Below, piece by piece: positions 6,563 to 15,030 of a DNA stretch of 64,000 nt (its first letter is position 1; every line of letters begins with the position of its first letter). The stretch spans positions 1 to 64,000 of the forward strand of contig NZ_JOIZ01000020.1 in NCBI RefSeq assembly GCF_000721605.1. Reading direction: 5' to 3'. Under the pieces are notes generated by a model, which did no database searches, had not been told where the DNA came from, and saw only the letters and a program-made list of their open reading frames with translations. Both the position numbers and the translations under genes were made by a program. Source of the DNA: Streptomyces sp. NRRL S-37. GTDB taxonomy: Bacteria; Actinomycetota; Actinomycetes; Streptomycetales; Streptomycetaceae.

Positions 6563-8017
6563 GGGGTCCTCCTCGGGGTCGCGCAGCCGCGGGATGAAGA
6601 CGGAGAGCACCAGGGCCACGACCGTGACCGCGGCGCCGAGCCAGAAGATCCCGGAGTAACCGGCGTCGAGGTAGAAGGCGGTGCCGTCGACGGTGGTGCT
6701 GTGCGCGCCGAGGACGGCGTAGGCGCCGGCGGTCACGACGGCGCCGAACAGGCTGATGAGCATGTTGAGCATGCCGCTGCCCAGCCCCTGTTCGTCGGGC
6801 GAGACCACGCCGATCACCAGGACCGGCGCCACCGCGACGACCACGCCGGCGCCGAGGTTGGCGACGCAGGAGGTGACGACGAGCTGGAGTTCGTCGCCGT
6901 GGAAGAAGCCCACGAGGGTGTAGCCGACGGCCATGACCGCAAGGCCCGCGCACCACACCCGGCGCGCGTCGAAGCGGCGCAGGTACCGGCTGACCAGCAT
7001 GCCGGTGCCGAACATCACCAGGTTCCAGCTCACGCTGACGACGGCGTTGTGGTGGGCCGTCCAGCCGAGCCCGTCCGACACGCCCGGGATGGCGGGGTAG
7101 AGGGCGAGCAGGATGGCGAGGCTCGGCAGGGTGAAGGCGACCGTCTGGCCGAGACCGCCGGCCGTCAGCGCCAGGGCGACCGGGCGGCGGCGCAGGACCT
7201 TCAGGTCCAGGATGGGGTGGGCGCTGGAGCGCTCGACGAACAGGAAGGCGGTCAGCGCGGCTGCCCCCGCTCCGAGCCAGCCCAGGGTCCGTACGTCCGT
7301 CCAGCCCCAGCTCTGCCCCTGGCCGAGGGCGTAGACCACGGCCGTCAGGCCGCCGCCGAGGACCAGGCCGCCCGGCCAGTCGAGACGGGACCCGAAGGCG
7401 TGCCGGGGGGTCTCCGGGACCAGCAGCGCGATCAGCGCGAAGGCGACCGCGGTGGCGACGGCGAGGAACCACAGGACTCCTCGGTACCCCCAGGCTTCGA
7501 TCAGCCATCCCGCGAGGAACGGGGAGCCGAGGGCCACCAGGCCGACGCTGCTGCCCATGATGCCGCTCGCCTGCTTCACCAGCCGGGCCGGGAAGACGTC
7601 CCGTACGGCGGCGAACGACAGGGCGCCGAAGGGCCCGTAGAACCCGGCGATCGCCCGGCCGGCGAGGACCAGCCAGAAGCTGCCGGCCAGCGCGGCCAGC
7701 AGCTCGCCGAGGGTGCCCAGGGCCGTCATCGCGAGCATGACGCGCCGCTTGCCGTACAGGTCGCCCAGCTTGATCACGAAGGGGGTGAGCAGGGTCGACA
7801 CCAGGGTGAGGGTCAGGCTGAACCACACCACCTGGGTGGTGTGGAACGCCTGGGCGACACCCGCGATGGCGTTGGCCCCGAGGATGCCGCCCGCAGCGAG
7901 CAGCTGGGTCGGCCAGGCGAGTGCGATGAGGATCAGGACCAGACGGGGTGTCCACCGCCCGTCCGCGGGGTCGCGGGGCGCGTGGTCGACCGTGGGGCTT
8001 GATGACGACGTCGTCAT
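6551..8017 (-). CDS. MFS transporter, DHA2-like (14-helix type)
   Basis: 488 aa, ATG at 8017 with GGAGG nearby upstream. Many transmembrane segments are visible, e.g. LVLILIALAWPTQLLAAGGI, WFSLTLTLVSTLLTPFVIKL, VLWFLAVATAVAFALIALLV and LGAAVTVVALVLSVFIPRL. The cytoplasmic signature GDLYGKRRVML (motif A) lies between helices 2 and 3. Length and helix number fit drug:H+ antiporter family 2. It is divergent from the TetR gene, and the palindrome at 8161-8176 lies between them, as in flavonoid-responsive efflux switches (compare B. subtilis LmrA/QdoR). Likely export or import of a flavonoid or glycoside; direction and substrate are not shown by sequence. Confidence 0.88.
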   Translation of the reverse strand: MTTSSSSPTVDHAPRDPADGRWTPRLVLILIALAWPTQLLAAGGILGANAIAGVAQAFHTTQVVWFSLTLTLVSTLLTPFVIKLGDLYGKRRVMLAMTALGTLGELLAALAGSFWLVLAGRAIAGFYGPFGALSFAAVRDVFPARLVKQASGIMGSSVGLVALGSPFLAGWLIEAWGYRGVLWFLAVATAVAFALIALLVPETPRHAFGSRLDWPGGLVLGGGLTAVVYALGQGQSWGWTDVRTLGWLGAGAAALTAFLFVERSSAHPILDLKVLRRRPVALALTAGGLGQTVAFTLPSLAILLALYPAIPGVSDGLGWTAHHNAVVSVSWNLVMFGTGMLVSRYLRRFDARRVWCAGLAVMAVGYTLVGFFHGDELQLVVTSCVANLGAGVVVAVAPVLVIGVVSPDEQGLGSGMLNMLISLFGAVVTAGAYAVLGAHSTTVDGTAFYLDAGYSGIFWLGAAVTVVALVLSVFIPRLRDPEEDPAGG

Positions 8018-8160
8018 GCCAGCCCTCCTTTCACGGAGGTGCCGAAGGAAGGGGGGAGCATGTGGGGGAAGGGCTGAGGACGGGCTGCCGTGACGCGTGG
8101 TTCACGGGGAGGTGACAGCGCGGCAACCTGTCGTCGCGTGGGTCGATGATGACCCGAACA

Positions 8161-8176
8161 CCTAGTGACCGCTAGG
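8161..8176. promoter_or_regulatory. Palindromic operator, CCTAGT-N4-GCTAGG
   Basis: CCTAGTGACCGCTAGG, a near-perfect inverted repeat in the MFS/TetR divergent gap, shares the half-site CCTAGT with the longer palindrome at 8991-9014 before the rhamnosidase gene. The most economical reading is that the TetR protein binds both. Confidence 0.7.
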
Positions 8177-8262
8177 TTTCGAGAGTGTGGCCCACCTCAC
8201 ACAGCACGCCCACAGCCGGCACGGCCGGCCGCCGTCCCGCGCCCCGCCGGTACTGTTCTGGC

Positions 8263-8886
8263 ATGGCGACACCCAGGGGACCTCGCGGCCACTACACGGC
8301 GGGCCGGGCACGGCGTACGCAGATCCTGGAGGCCGCCCTGCTGCGTTTCGGCAGGGACGGCTACCGCAAGACCTCCCTCGCCCGCGTCGCACGGGACGCC
8401 GAGATCACCGACGCCGGACTGCTGCACCACTTCCGCGACAAGCAGCAGCTGCTGCTCGCGGTCGTCGAGTACTGGCACGAGCGCATGGACGTGCGCTGGG
8501 AGCGCGTCTCCGACTCGGTGCGGGACGCCTTCCGCTGCCATCTGGAGGACACGGCCGAGACGCTCGGCATGCCCGGCATGGTGGAGCTGGCGGTCGTGCT
8601 GACCGCCGAGGCCACCGCGCCCGACCATCCGGCCCACGACCACTTCACCACCTGGCAGGAGAAGGGCGTCGCGGAGCTCGCCGACCGGCTGCGGGCCGGC
8701 AGCGGCAGCGGCGAGCTGCTCCCCGGACTGGACCACGAGGGCATCGCCCGCGAGTGCGTCGCCGTGGACGCGGGCCTGCTGCAGCAGTGGCTGGCCTCGG
8801 GGCGGTCCTTCGACCTGATCGCGGTCATGCGCGGCCACCTCGACCGCCTGCTGCGGGGCATCTCCACGGACGGGCAGGGGCTGTAG
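8263..8886 (+). CDS. TetR-family transcriptional regulator
   Basis: 207 aa from ATG 8263; an in-frame ATG at 8185 is disfavoured because TACTGT at 8251-8256 looks like a -10 box giving a leaderless message. The HTH is classical: RRTQILEAALLRFGRDGY, then KTSLARVARDAEITDAGLL and HHFRDKQQLLLAVVEY. The remaining 140 residues form the variable ligand domain. Flanked by two palindromes sharing CCTAGT half-sites, it probably represses itself, the divergent MFS transporter and the downstream rhamnosidase-glucosidase operon. The inducer may be a flavonoid, rhamnoside or sugar; this is inferred from the gene neighbourhood. Confidence 0.9.
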   Translation: MATPRGPRGHYTAGRARRTQILEAALLRFGRDGYRKTSLARVARDAEITDAGLLHHFRDKQQLLLAVVEYWHERMDVRWERVSDSVRDAFRCHLEDTAETLGMPGMVELAVVLTAEATAPDHPAHDHFTTWQEKGVAELADRLRAGSGSGELLPGLDHEGIARECVAVDAGLLQQWLASGRSFDLIAVMRGHLDRLLRGISTDGQGL

Positions 8887-8990
8887 ACGCCCCTTCAGGA
8901 CCCACGGAGCCCCGGCGATTCCGCCCGCTTGTCATGAGCATGACTTACCACCCCGGACGGCACTCGCGCGTGGCGCACGTCACGCACTCG

Positions 8991-9014
8991 AATGCCTAGT
9001 AATCACTAGGCATT
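8991..9014. promoter_or_regulatory. 24-bp perfect palindrome upstream of the rhamnosidase gene
   Basis: Arms AATGCCTAGT and ACTAGGCATT are exact inverted repeats around AATC. The site ends 47 bases before the rhamnosidase ATG and shares its CCTAGT half-site with the operator at 8161-8176. A strong candidate TetR operator. Confidence 0.8.
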
Positions 9015-9061
9015 CGCTGCATGATCGTGCCTGCTCCCCCGTCACCGCCGAGAAGGGCGCC

Positions 9062-11353
9062 ATGAACCACCACTGGACCGCACGCGTCGTCAGTCCCCGC
9101 ATGCCCGTGCCCGCCGAGGGGGCCCGCCCGGCCGCGCTGCTGCGGAGCGAGTTCACCGCGCGGACCGCCGTACGGTCGGCCCGGCTCCTGGTCACCGCCC
9201 TCGGCGTCTACGAACTGGAGCTCAACGGCACCACGGTGGGCGACCACGTCCTGGCCCCCGGCTGGACGAGCTACCGCCACCGCCACCGCTACCAGTCCTT
9301 CGACGTCACCCCCCTGGTCCGTGAGGGCCGCAACGCCTGGGGCGCCCACCTGGCCGACGGCTGGTACCGGGGGCTGCTCGGCTTCAACGGCGGCACCCGG
9401 GACATCTACGGCGAGCGCACCGGGCTCCTCGCCGAACTGCACCTCGAGTACGCCGACGGCACCACCGGGACCGTCACCACCGGGGACGGCTGGCGCTGGA
9501 GCCCCGGGCCCGTCCTCGCCGCCGGTCTGTACGAGGGCGAGGAGTACGACGCCCGCCGGGAGCGGGCGGGCTTCAGCGAAGCCGGCTTCGACGACTCGGC
9601 GTGGCAGCCGGCCGACGTCGTCGACTTCGACACCACCGTCCTCTTCCCGGCCGACAGCCCGCCCGTGCGCCGCATCGAGCATCTCGCGCCCGTCGCGGTC
9701 ACCACCTCGCCCACCGGACGTACGGTCCTCGACTTCGGCCAGAACCTCGTCGGGCGGCTGCGCGTCCGGGTCCGCGGCGAGGCCGGCCGCACGGTGACCC
9801 TTCGCCACGCGGAGGTCCTCGAGGACGGCGACCTCTGCACGCGCCCGCTGCGGCACGCCGTCGCCACCGACCGCTACATCCTGCGCGGCGACCCGACGGG
9901 CGAGGAGTGGGAACCCCGTTTCACCTTCCACGGTTTCCGCTACGCCGACGTCGAGGGCTGGCCCGGCGACCTCGACCCGGCCGACGTCACGGCCGTGGTC
10001 GTCCACAGCGACCTGCGCCGCACGGGCTGGTTCTCCTGCTCGGACGCCTCCCTGAACCGGCTGCACGAGAACGTGGTGTGGGGGATGCGCGGCAACTTCG
10101 TCGACGTGCCCACCGACTGCCCGCAGCGCGACGAGCGGCTCGGCTGGACCGGCGACGTCCAGATCTTCGCCCCCACCGCCGCCTTCCTCCACGACGTCCG
10201 CGACTTCCTGCGCTCCTGGCTGCGCGACCTCGCCGCCGACCAGGACGCCGACGAACGGCGCGTGCCCCCGGTGTTCAGCCCCGACATCCCGGTGATCACC
10301 CCGGTGCCGATCCCACCCGGCAACCCGCCGATGGCCGGCTGGTGCGACGCGGCCGTCGTCGTGCCCTGGGTGCTGTACGAACGCTACGGCGACACGGAGG
10401 TGCTGCGCGCCCAGTACCCGTCGATGCGCGCCTGGGTCGACGCCGTCGACCGCCTGGCCGGACCGGACCGGATCTGGGGCGAGGGATTCCAGTTCGGCGA
10501 CTGGCTGGACCCGACCGCCCCGGCGGACGACCCGGGCCGCGCGATGACGTCGTCCGCCCTGGTCGCCACGGCGTACTTCGCGCACTCCGCGCGACTGCTG
10601 GCCCGGACCGCGGAGGTCCTGGACGACCACGACGACGCCGTCCGCCATCACACCCTGGCCGACGCGGTCCGCGATGCCTTCCTCGCCCGCTTCCACGCCG
10701 GCGGCGGACGCCTGACGGAGGAGACGCAGACCGCCTACGCCCTCGCCCTGTGCTTCCGGCTGATCGAGGACGACACCGAGCGCGCCGAGGCCGGACGCCG
10801 GCTGGCCGCCCTGGTGGCGGAGCGCGGCCACCGCATCGGCACCGGTTTCCTCGGCACTCCCCTGGTGTGCGACGCGCTGACCGGCACCGGGCACGTGGAC
10901 ACCGCCTACCGGCTGCTGACGCAGCGGGCGTGCCCGTCATGGCTGTACCAGGTCGACATGGGCGCCACCACCGTGTGGGAACGCTGGGACAGCATGCTCC
11001 CCGACGGGAGTGTCAATCCCGGCGAGATGACCTCGTTCAACCACTACGCGCTCGGCGCGGTCGCCGACTGGATGCACCGCACCGTGGCCGGTCTGGCCCC
11101 CGCCGAGCCGGGCTACCGGCGGCTGCTGGTCCGTCCCCGCCCCGGGGGCGACCTCACCTGGGCCCGGGCCGAGCACGAGACGCCGTACGGCCGGGCCGGG
11201 GCCGGGTGGAGCCGGGAGGGCGACAGGCTGCGCGTCGACGTCGTCGTGCCGCCCGACGTCACCGCGCTGGTCGACCTGCCGGGTGCGGAGCCCGTGGAGG
11301 CCGGACCCGGCCGGCACACCTTCTACGCGCCGTTCCCCGCGACCACGCGGTGA
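9062..11353 (+). CDS. Alpha-L-rhamnosidase, GH78
   Basis: 763 aa, ATG 9062. Domain order fits GH78: an N-terminal beta-sandwich (LLVTALGVYELELNGTTVGD, residues about 1-170), the PF05592-like segment (VLDFGQNLVGRLRVRVRG), the alpha6/alpha6 barrel and a C-terminal beta domain (LLVRPRPGGDLTWARAEHET). DCPQRDERLGW begins at Asp352, giving Glu358 as likely general acid; VWERWDSM gives Glu640 as likely general base. These align with D630/E636/E895 that I recall for S. avermitilis Rha78A. No signal peptide, so it acts on imported glycosides such as rutinosides. It is shorter than secreted GH78 enzymes. First gene of a two-gene operon, 47 bp from a palindromic operator. Confidence 0.92.
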   Translation: MNHHWTARVVSPRMPVPAEGARPAALLRSEFTARTAVRSARLLVTALGVYELELNGTTVGDHVLAPGWTSYRHRHRYQSFDVTPLVREGRNAWGAHLADGWYRGLLGFNGGTRDIYGERTGLLAELHLEYADGTTGTVTTGDGWRWSPGPVLAAGLYEGEEYDARRERAGFSEAGFDDSAWQPADVVDFDTTVLFPADSPPVRRIEHLAPVAVTTSPTGRTVLDFGQNLVGRLRVRVRGEAGRTVTLRHAEVLEDGDLCTRPLRHAVATDRYILRGDPTGEEWEPRFTFHGFRYADVEGWPGDLDPADVTAVVVHSDLRRTGWFSCSDASLNRLHENVVWGMRGNFVDVPTDCPQRDERLGWTGDVQIFAPTAAFLHDVRDFLRSWLRDLAADQDADERRVPPVFSPDIPVITPVPIPPGNPPMAGWCDAAVVVPWVLYERYGDTEVLRAQYPSMRAWVDAVDRLAGPDRIWGEGFQFGDWLDPTAPADDPGRAMTSSALVATAYFAHSARLLARTAEVLDDHDDAVRHHTLADAVRDAFLARFHAGGGRLTEETQTAYALALCFRLIEDDTERAEAGRRLAALVAERGHRIGTGFLGTPLVCDALTGTGHVDTAYRLLTQRACPSWLYQVDMGATTVWERWDSMLPDGSVNPGEMTSFNHYALGAVADWMHRTVAGLAPAEPGYRRLLVRPRPGGDLTWARAEHETPYGRAGAGWSREGDRLRVDVVVPPDVTALVDLPGAEPVEAGPGRHTFYAPFPATTR

Positions 11354-11397
11354 CGCCCGACGACCGCCTTACCCGACCCAGTACGAGGAGCACACAC

Positions 11398-12642
11398 ATG
11401 ACCCACACCAGCCTGCCCGACACCTTCCTGTGGGGCGTGGCCACCGCGGGACACCAGAACGAGGGCGACAACAGCGCCAGTGACACCTGGTTCCTGGAAC
11501 ACACGACGCCCTCGCTGTTCCGCGAGCCGAGCGGTCCGGCGTGCCGCGGCTACCAGCGCTGGGACACGGACCTCGACCTGGCCGCGGGCCTCGGGCTCAA
11601 CGCCTTCCGGTTCTCCGTCGAGTGGGCCCGTGTCGAACCCGAGCGCGGCGTCGTCTCCGCCGAGGCCCTCGACCACTACGAGCGCAAGGTCGACGGCTGT
11701 CTCGAACGCGGACTCGCCCCTCTGGTGACGTTCAGCCACTTCACCGCACCGCACTGGTTCGCCGCGGCCGGCTCCTGGACCGCCGCCGACGCCCCCGCCC
11801 GCTTCGCCGAGCAGTGCGACCGCGTGATGGCGCGCTTCGGCGACCGCATCTCCCACGCCGTCACCCTGAACGAGCCCAACCTGGAGCAGCTGCTGCAGGC
11901 GGGCGCGAAGCTCCCCGCCGAGGCCGAGGCGCTCAAGACGCGGATGCTGGAGGCGGCAGCGCACGCCGCCGGGAGCGACACCTACGCCAGTGCGAACGTC
12001 ATCCCCGCCCACCGGCAGGACGAGTTCCAGGCCGCGTTCACGCGGGCGCACCGGGCCGCCCGCGACGCGATCAAGGCCCGCCGCGCCGACCTGCCCGTCG
12101 GCGTCTCCATCGCCATCGCCGACGAGGTGGCCCTCCCCGGCGGTGAGGAACGCCGGGACGCCAAGCGTGCCGCCGTCTACGACCACTGGCTGCGCGAGGC
12201 ACGCCACGACGACTTCATCGGCGTGCAGAACTACGAGCGGATCGTCCACGGCCCCGACGGCGAGGTGACGCCCGCCGGTGAGCGCAACGGGATGGGCACC
12301 GTCATCGAGCCGGCCTCCCTCGCGGGCGCCGTGCGCTACGCCCACGAGGTGTCCGGGGTGCCGGTCCTCGTCACCGAACACGGCATCCAGACCCCGGACG
12401 ACGCGCAGCGCGCCGCGTTCGTCCCCGCCGCCGTCGAACACCTCGCGGCCGAGGTGCGCGCGGGGACGCCCGTCCTCGGGTACTGCCACTGGACGCTCAT
12501 GGACAACTTCGAGTGGATCTTCGGGTACGGCGCCCGACTCGGGCTGCACGAGGTCGACCGCGACACCTTCGAACGCCGCCCGAAGCCGAGCGCGAAGGCG
12601 TACGCGGAGGTGGTGCGACGCCATCGGGGTCCGCGCAGGTGA
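11398..12642 (+). CDS. Beta-glucosidase, GH1
   Basis: 414 aa, ATG 11398 after GAGGAG, 44 bases past the rhamnosidase stop. GH1 landmarks: FLWGVATAGHQNEG at the N-terminus, FRFSVEWARVEPE, the acid/base Glu159 in TLNEPN, and the nucleophile Glu327 in VLVTEHGI (usually TENG, here His replaces Asn). W...DNFEW..GY follows near the C-terminus. No signal peptide, so intracellular. Paired with a rhamnosidase it would remove the glucose left after derhamnosylation of rutin-like diglycosides, yielding the flavonol aglycone for queD. The pairing is seen; the substrate is inferred. Confidence 0.88.
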   Translation: MTHTSLPDTFLWGVATAGHQNEGDNSASDTWFLEHTTPSLFREPSGPACRGYQRWDTDLDLAAGLGLNAFRFSVEWARVEPERGVVSAEALDHYERKVDGCLERGLAPLVTFSHFTAPHWFAAAGSWTAADAPARFAEQCDRVMARFGDRISHAVTLNEPNLEQLLQAGAKLPAEAEALKTRMLEAAAHAAGSDTYASANVIPAHRQDEFQAAFTRAHRAARDAIKARRADLPVGVSIAIADEVALPGGEERRDAKRAAVYDHWLREARHDDFIGVQNYERIVHGPDGEVTPAGERNGMGTVIEPASLAGAVRYAHEVSGVPVLVTEHGIQTPDDAQRAAFVPAAVEHLAAEVRAGTPVLGYCHWTLMDNFEWIFGYGARLGLHEVDRDTFERRPKPSAKAYAEVVRRHRGPRR

Positions 12643-12660
12643 CCCGGTGCCCCGGCCGGC

Positions 12661-13563
12661 TCAGCGGCGCAGGGCGGTCTCGCTCTCCATGTGGGACAGC
12701 TTCTCGGGGTTGCGCACGGCGTAGAGGCCGGTGATGCGGCCGTCCTCGACGCGCACCGCGAGGACGGTGTCGAGCACGCCGTCGAGCCCGATGATCAGCG
12801 CGGGCAGGCCGTTGACCTCCGCCGGCCGCAGCGACACCTCGGCGGTGAGCCTGCCCAGTCCGCCCCGCAGCAGGCGGGCCACCTTGTCGGCCCCCACGAC
12901 GGGCTTGAGGACGGCCTGCTTGACGCCGCCGCCGTCGCCCAGGAGGACGACGTCCGGTGCGAGGACGTCGAGCAGGCCCTGCAGATCGCCCGTCTCGACC
13001 GCCCGCCGGAAGGCGTCGAGGGCGTCCCGTGTCTCGGCCGGTGACACGGCCCCGCGCGGCCGGCGTGCCGCGACGTGCGCCCGTGCCCGGTGCGCGATCT
13101 GGCGCACCGCGGCCGGGCTCTTGTCGACGGCTCCGGCGATCTCGTCGTACTCGAGGCCGAACACCTCGCGCAGCACGAACACCGCCCGCTCGGTGGGGGC
13201 GAGCGTCTCCAGCACCAGGAGCATCGCCATCGAGACGCTGTCGGCGAGTTCGACGTCCTCGGCCACGTCGGGGGCGGTGAGCAGCGGTTCGGGGAGCCAG
13301 GAGCCGACGTAGGACTCCTTGCGGCGGCCGAGCGTACGCAGTCTGCTCAGCGCCTGCCGGGTGGTGATCCGTACGAGGTAGGCCCGCCGGTCCCGCACCG
13401 CGGCGAGGTCGACATCCGCCCAGCGCAGCCAGGTCTCCTGCAGCACGTCCTCGGCGTCGGCGGCCGAGCCGAGCATCTCGTAGGCGACGGTGAACAGCAG
13501 GTTGCGGTGGGCGACGAACGCCTCGGTCGCGGTGTCCATGTGCTCTGTTGCCTCGCTCTTCAC
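12661..13563 (-). CDS. sigJ: ECF41-type sigma factor with C-terminal SnoaL-like domain
   Basis: 300 aa from GTG 13563 (GGGAG eight or nine bases upstream); ATG 13539 is an alternative start. Sigma region 2 (FVAHRNLLFTVAYEMLGSAA, DAEDVLQETWLRWADVD) and region 4 (VFGLEYDEIAGAVDKSPAAV, RQIAHRARAHVA) are followed by a roughly 110-residue NTF2/SnoaL-like extension carrying NGLPALIIGLDGVLDTVLAV and ending NPEKLSHMESETALRR. This layout defines ECF41, whose extension acts as a built-in regulator instead of a separate anti-sigma. A perfect ECF41-type promoter lies upstream (13608-13634), so it is autoregulated. Its usual partners are carboxymuconolactone-decarboxylase-like proteins; one is at 16761, preceded by a near-identical promoter. 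Confidence 0.92.
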   Translation of the reverse strand: MKSEATEHMDTATEAFVAHRNLLFTVAYEMLGSAADAEDVLQETWLRWADVDLAAVRDRRAYLVRITTRQALSRLRTLGRRKESYVGSWLPEPLLTAPDVAEDVELADSVSMAMLLVLETLAPTERAVFVLREVFGLEYDEIAGAVDKSPAAVRQIAHRARAHVAARRPRGAVSPAETRDALDAFRRAVETGDLQGLLDVLAPDVVLLGDGGGVKQAVLKPVVGADKVARLLRGGLGRLTAEVSLRPAEVNGLPALIIGLDGVLDTVLAVRVEDGRITGLYAVRNPEKLSHMESETALRR

Positions 13564-13607
13564 CGGCTGCTCCCGTTCGTTCGCTTCCCACGGTCTCCCG
13601 CACACAG

Positions 13608-13634
13608 GACGCCGGCCGCCGGGGTTCTGTGACA
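13608..13634 (-). promoter_or_regulatory. ECF41-type promoter of the sigma gene
   Basis: On the minus strand TGTCACA (13628-13634) is followed by 16 bases and CGTC (13608-13611). This equals the TGTCACA-N16-CGTC consensus I know for ECF41 promoters. It predicts a transcript start near 13600, about 40 bases before the GTG. Confidence 0.85.
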
Positions 13635-13719
13635 TGTGCGGGGAGGGTTCGTCCGGAGGACGGCCGTCCGCCCCGGCGTCCGGGCGGGACGCCGGGGCGG
13701 AATTCCGGCCGGGGAGCTG

Positions 13720-14901
13720 TCAGCAGCCGATGGGGTCGGAGCCGACGGCCACGTCGTCGAACCACAGGGTGTCGTCACCCGTGCCGTAGCTCTCCCAGCC
13801 CAGCCGCAGGGCGGTGGGGCGGGGCGGGGTGGTGCGGGCGAGCCACTGCCGGTCGACGTCCTGCGTCGGCACACCGTCGGCGTGCAGGCCGGGAACCTGC
13901 TCGTCGCCGAGCCAGGTGTCGAGTCCGGGGGCCGTCGTGTCGATCGCGAAGCGCAGGCACTGCCAGCTTCCCGTCGGCAGCGGCCTGCTCAGCGCCACGC
14001 CGGCCGGGCTCTGCTCCGGCAGGGTGGCGTCGTCGCTCTCCCGGTTCCACTGCAGGGCGCCGTTCTGGCCGCCGACGCGCAGGCTCCGCCCGTTCTGGGA
14101 GGAGTCGGGCAGGGACACGAAGGTGACGTGGGCGGAGGGGAGTGCGGTGGTGTGCCGCACCCACATGCGTACGTACATGACCGGACCGACCGAGGACAGG
14201 TCCGCGGTGGAGGCGACGAAGGCGTGGTTGCAGTAGCCGGCCCGGCCGTCGATCCGCAGCGACCGGCTGCCGCTGTGCGCGACGGCGGTGTCCACGGCGG
14301 CCGTCCCGGTGCCCTGGCAGTCGGGGGCGGTGAAGCGCCAGGCGCCGGACGGGGCGGAGCCGGTCTGGTCCTCGAAGTCCGAGCAGAGCGCGGCGTCGCC
14401 GCAGTCCTCGCTGGGTGGCGGGGTCGTGGGCGGGGGCGTGGTGGGCGGCGTGGTGCCGTCACCGCCGCACGGCACACCGTTGAGGGCGAAGTCGCTCGGT
14501 GCGGGGTCGGCCGAACGCCAGGTCCCCTGCAGGCCGAACTCGGCGGCGCCTCCCGTGGGCAGCGCGCCGTTCCAGCCGAGACTGTCGGCGACGACGGACG
14601 CGCCGGTCTGGGTGACGGTCGCGTTCCACGCGGAGGTCACCCGCTGGTCGCCGGTGTAGGTCCAGGTCAGCCGCCAACTGTCCAGCGCGGGGCCGAGATT
14701 GGTGACCTTGACCTGTGCGGTGTAGCCGTCGGCCCACTTGTTCACGGTGTAGTCGACCCGGCAGCCGGTCTCGGCGCCGGTCTCGGTACCGGTCTCGGCT
14801 CCGCTCGCGGGCAGCACCGTGAGGGCGGACGCCGACAGTACGGCGGCGGTGAGGACCGCGGTCCAGGGCCGGCGCGGTAATCGTGCGAGGAGAGCGCGCA
14901 T
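13720..14901 (-). CDS. Secreted CBM2 protein with C-terminal Cip1-like domain
   Basis: 393 aa, ATG 14901 with GGAGG upstream; the frame extends 29 codons further without a ribosome site. A signal peptide (RRPWTAVLTAAVLSASALTV, cleavage after PASGA) leads to a family 2 cellulose-binding module (CRVDYTVNKWADGYTAQVKV to LNGVPC, first and last Cys pairing). A Pro/Thr linker (TTPPTTPPPTTPPP) and a roughly 210-residue jelly-roll-like domain follow: LCSDFEDQTGSAPSGAWRF, SGSRSLRIDGRAGYCNHAFV, SWQCLRFAID, LWFDDVAV. That C-terminal domain resembles fungal Cip1 and polysaccharide-lyase-like beta-sandwich proteins; catalytic activity is unproven. A CebR box lies 70 bp upstream. It works outside the cell on plant cell wall. 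Confidence 0.75.
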   Translation of the reverse strand: MRALLARLPRRPWTAVLTAAVLSASALTVLPASGAETGTETGAETGCRVDYTVNKWADGYTAQVKVTNLGPALDSWRLTWTYTGDQRVTSAWNATVTQTGASVVADSLGWNGALPTGGAAEFGLQGTWRSADPAPSDFALNGVPCGGDGTTPPTTPPPTTPPPSEDCGDAALCSDFEDQTGSAPSGAWRFTAPDCQGTGTAAVDTAVAHSGSRSLRIDGRAGYCNHAFVASTADLSSVGPVMYVRMWVRHTTALPSAHVTFVSLPDSSQNGRSLRVGGQNGALQWNRESDDATLPEQSPAGVALSRPLPTGSWQCLRFAIDTTAPGLDTWLGDEQVPGLHADGVPTQDVDRQWLARTTPPRPTALRLGWESYGTGDDTLWFDDVAVGSDPIGC

Positions 14902-14971
14902 TTGTGCCTCCGAGGTGAGGGGTGAGGGGTGAGGTGGGTGGGACGTAAGAGGTACGGAAGCAGGGGTACGG

Positions 14972-14989
14972 ATTGGGAGCGCTCCCAAT
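14972..14989. promoter_or_regulatory. CebR box
   Basis: ATTGGGAGCGCTCCCAAT, an 18-bp perfect palindrome containing the CebR operator TGGGAGCGCTCCCA, 71 bp before the CBM2/Cip1-like gene start. CebR releases it on binding cellobiose or cellotriose. Confidence 0.9.
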
Positions 14990-15030
14990 CGGCGGGGCGG
15001 GGGTCTGGGCGGCCGGACCCCCGTCGGAGG

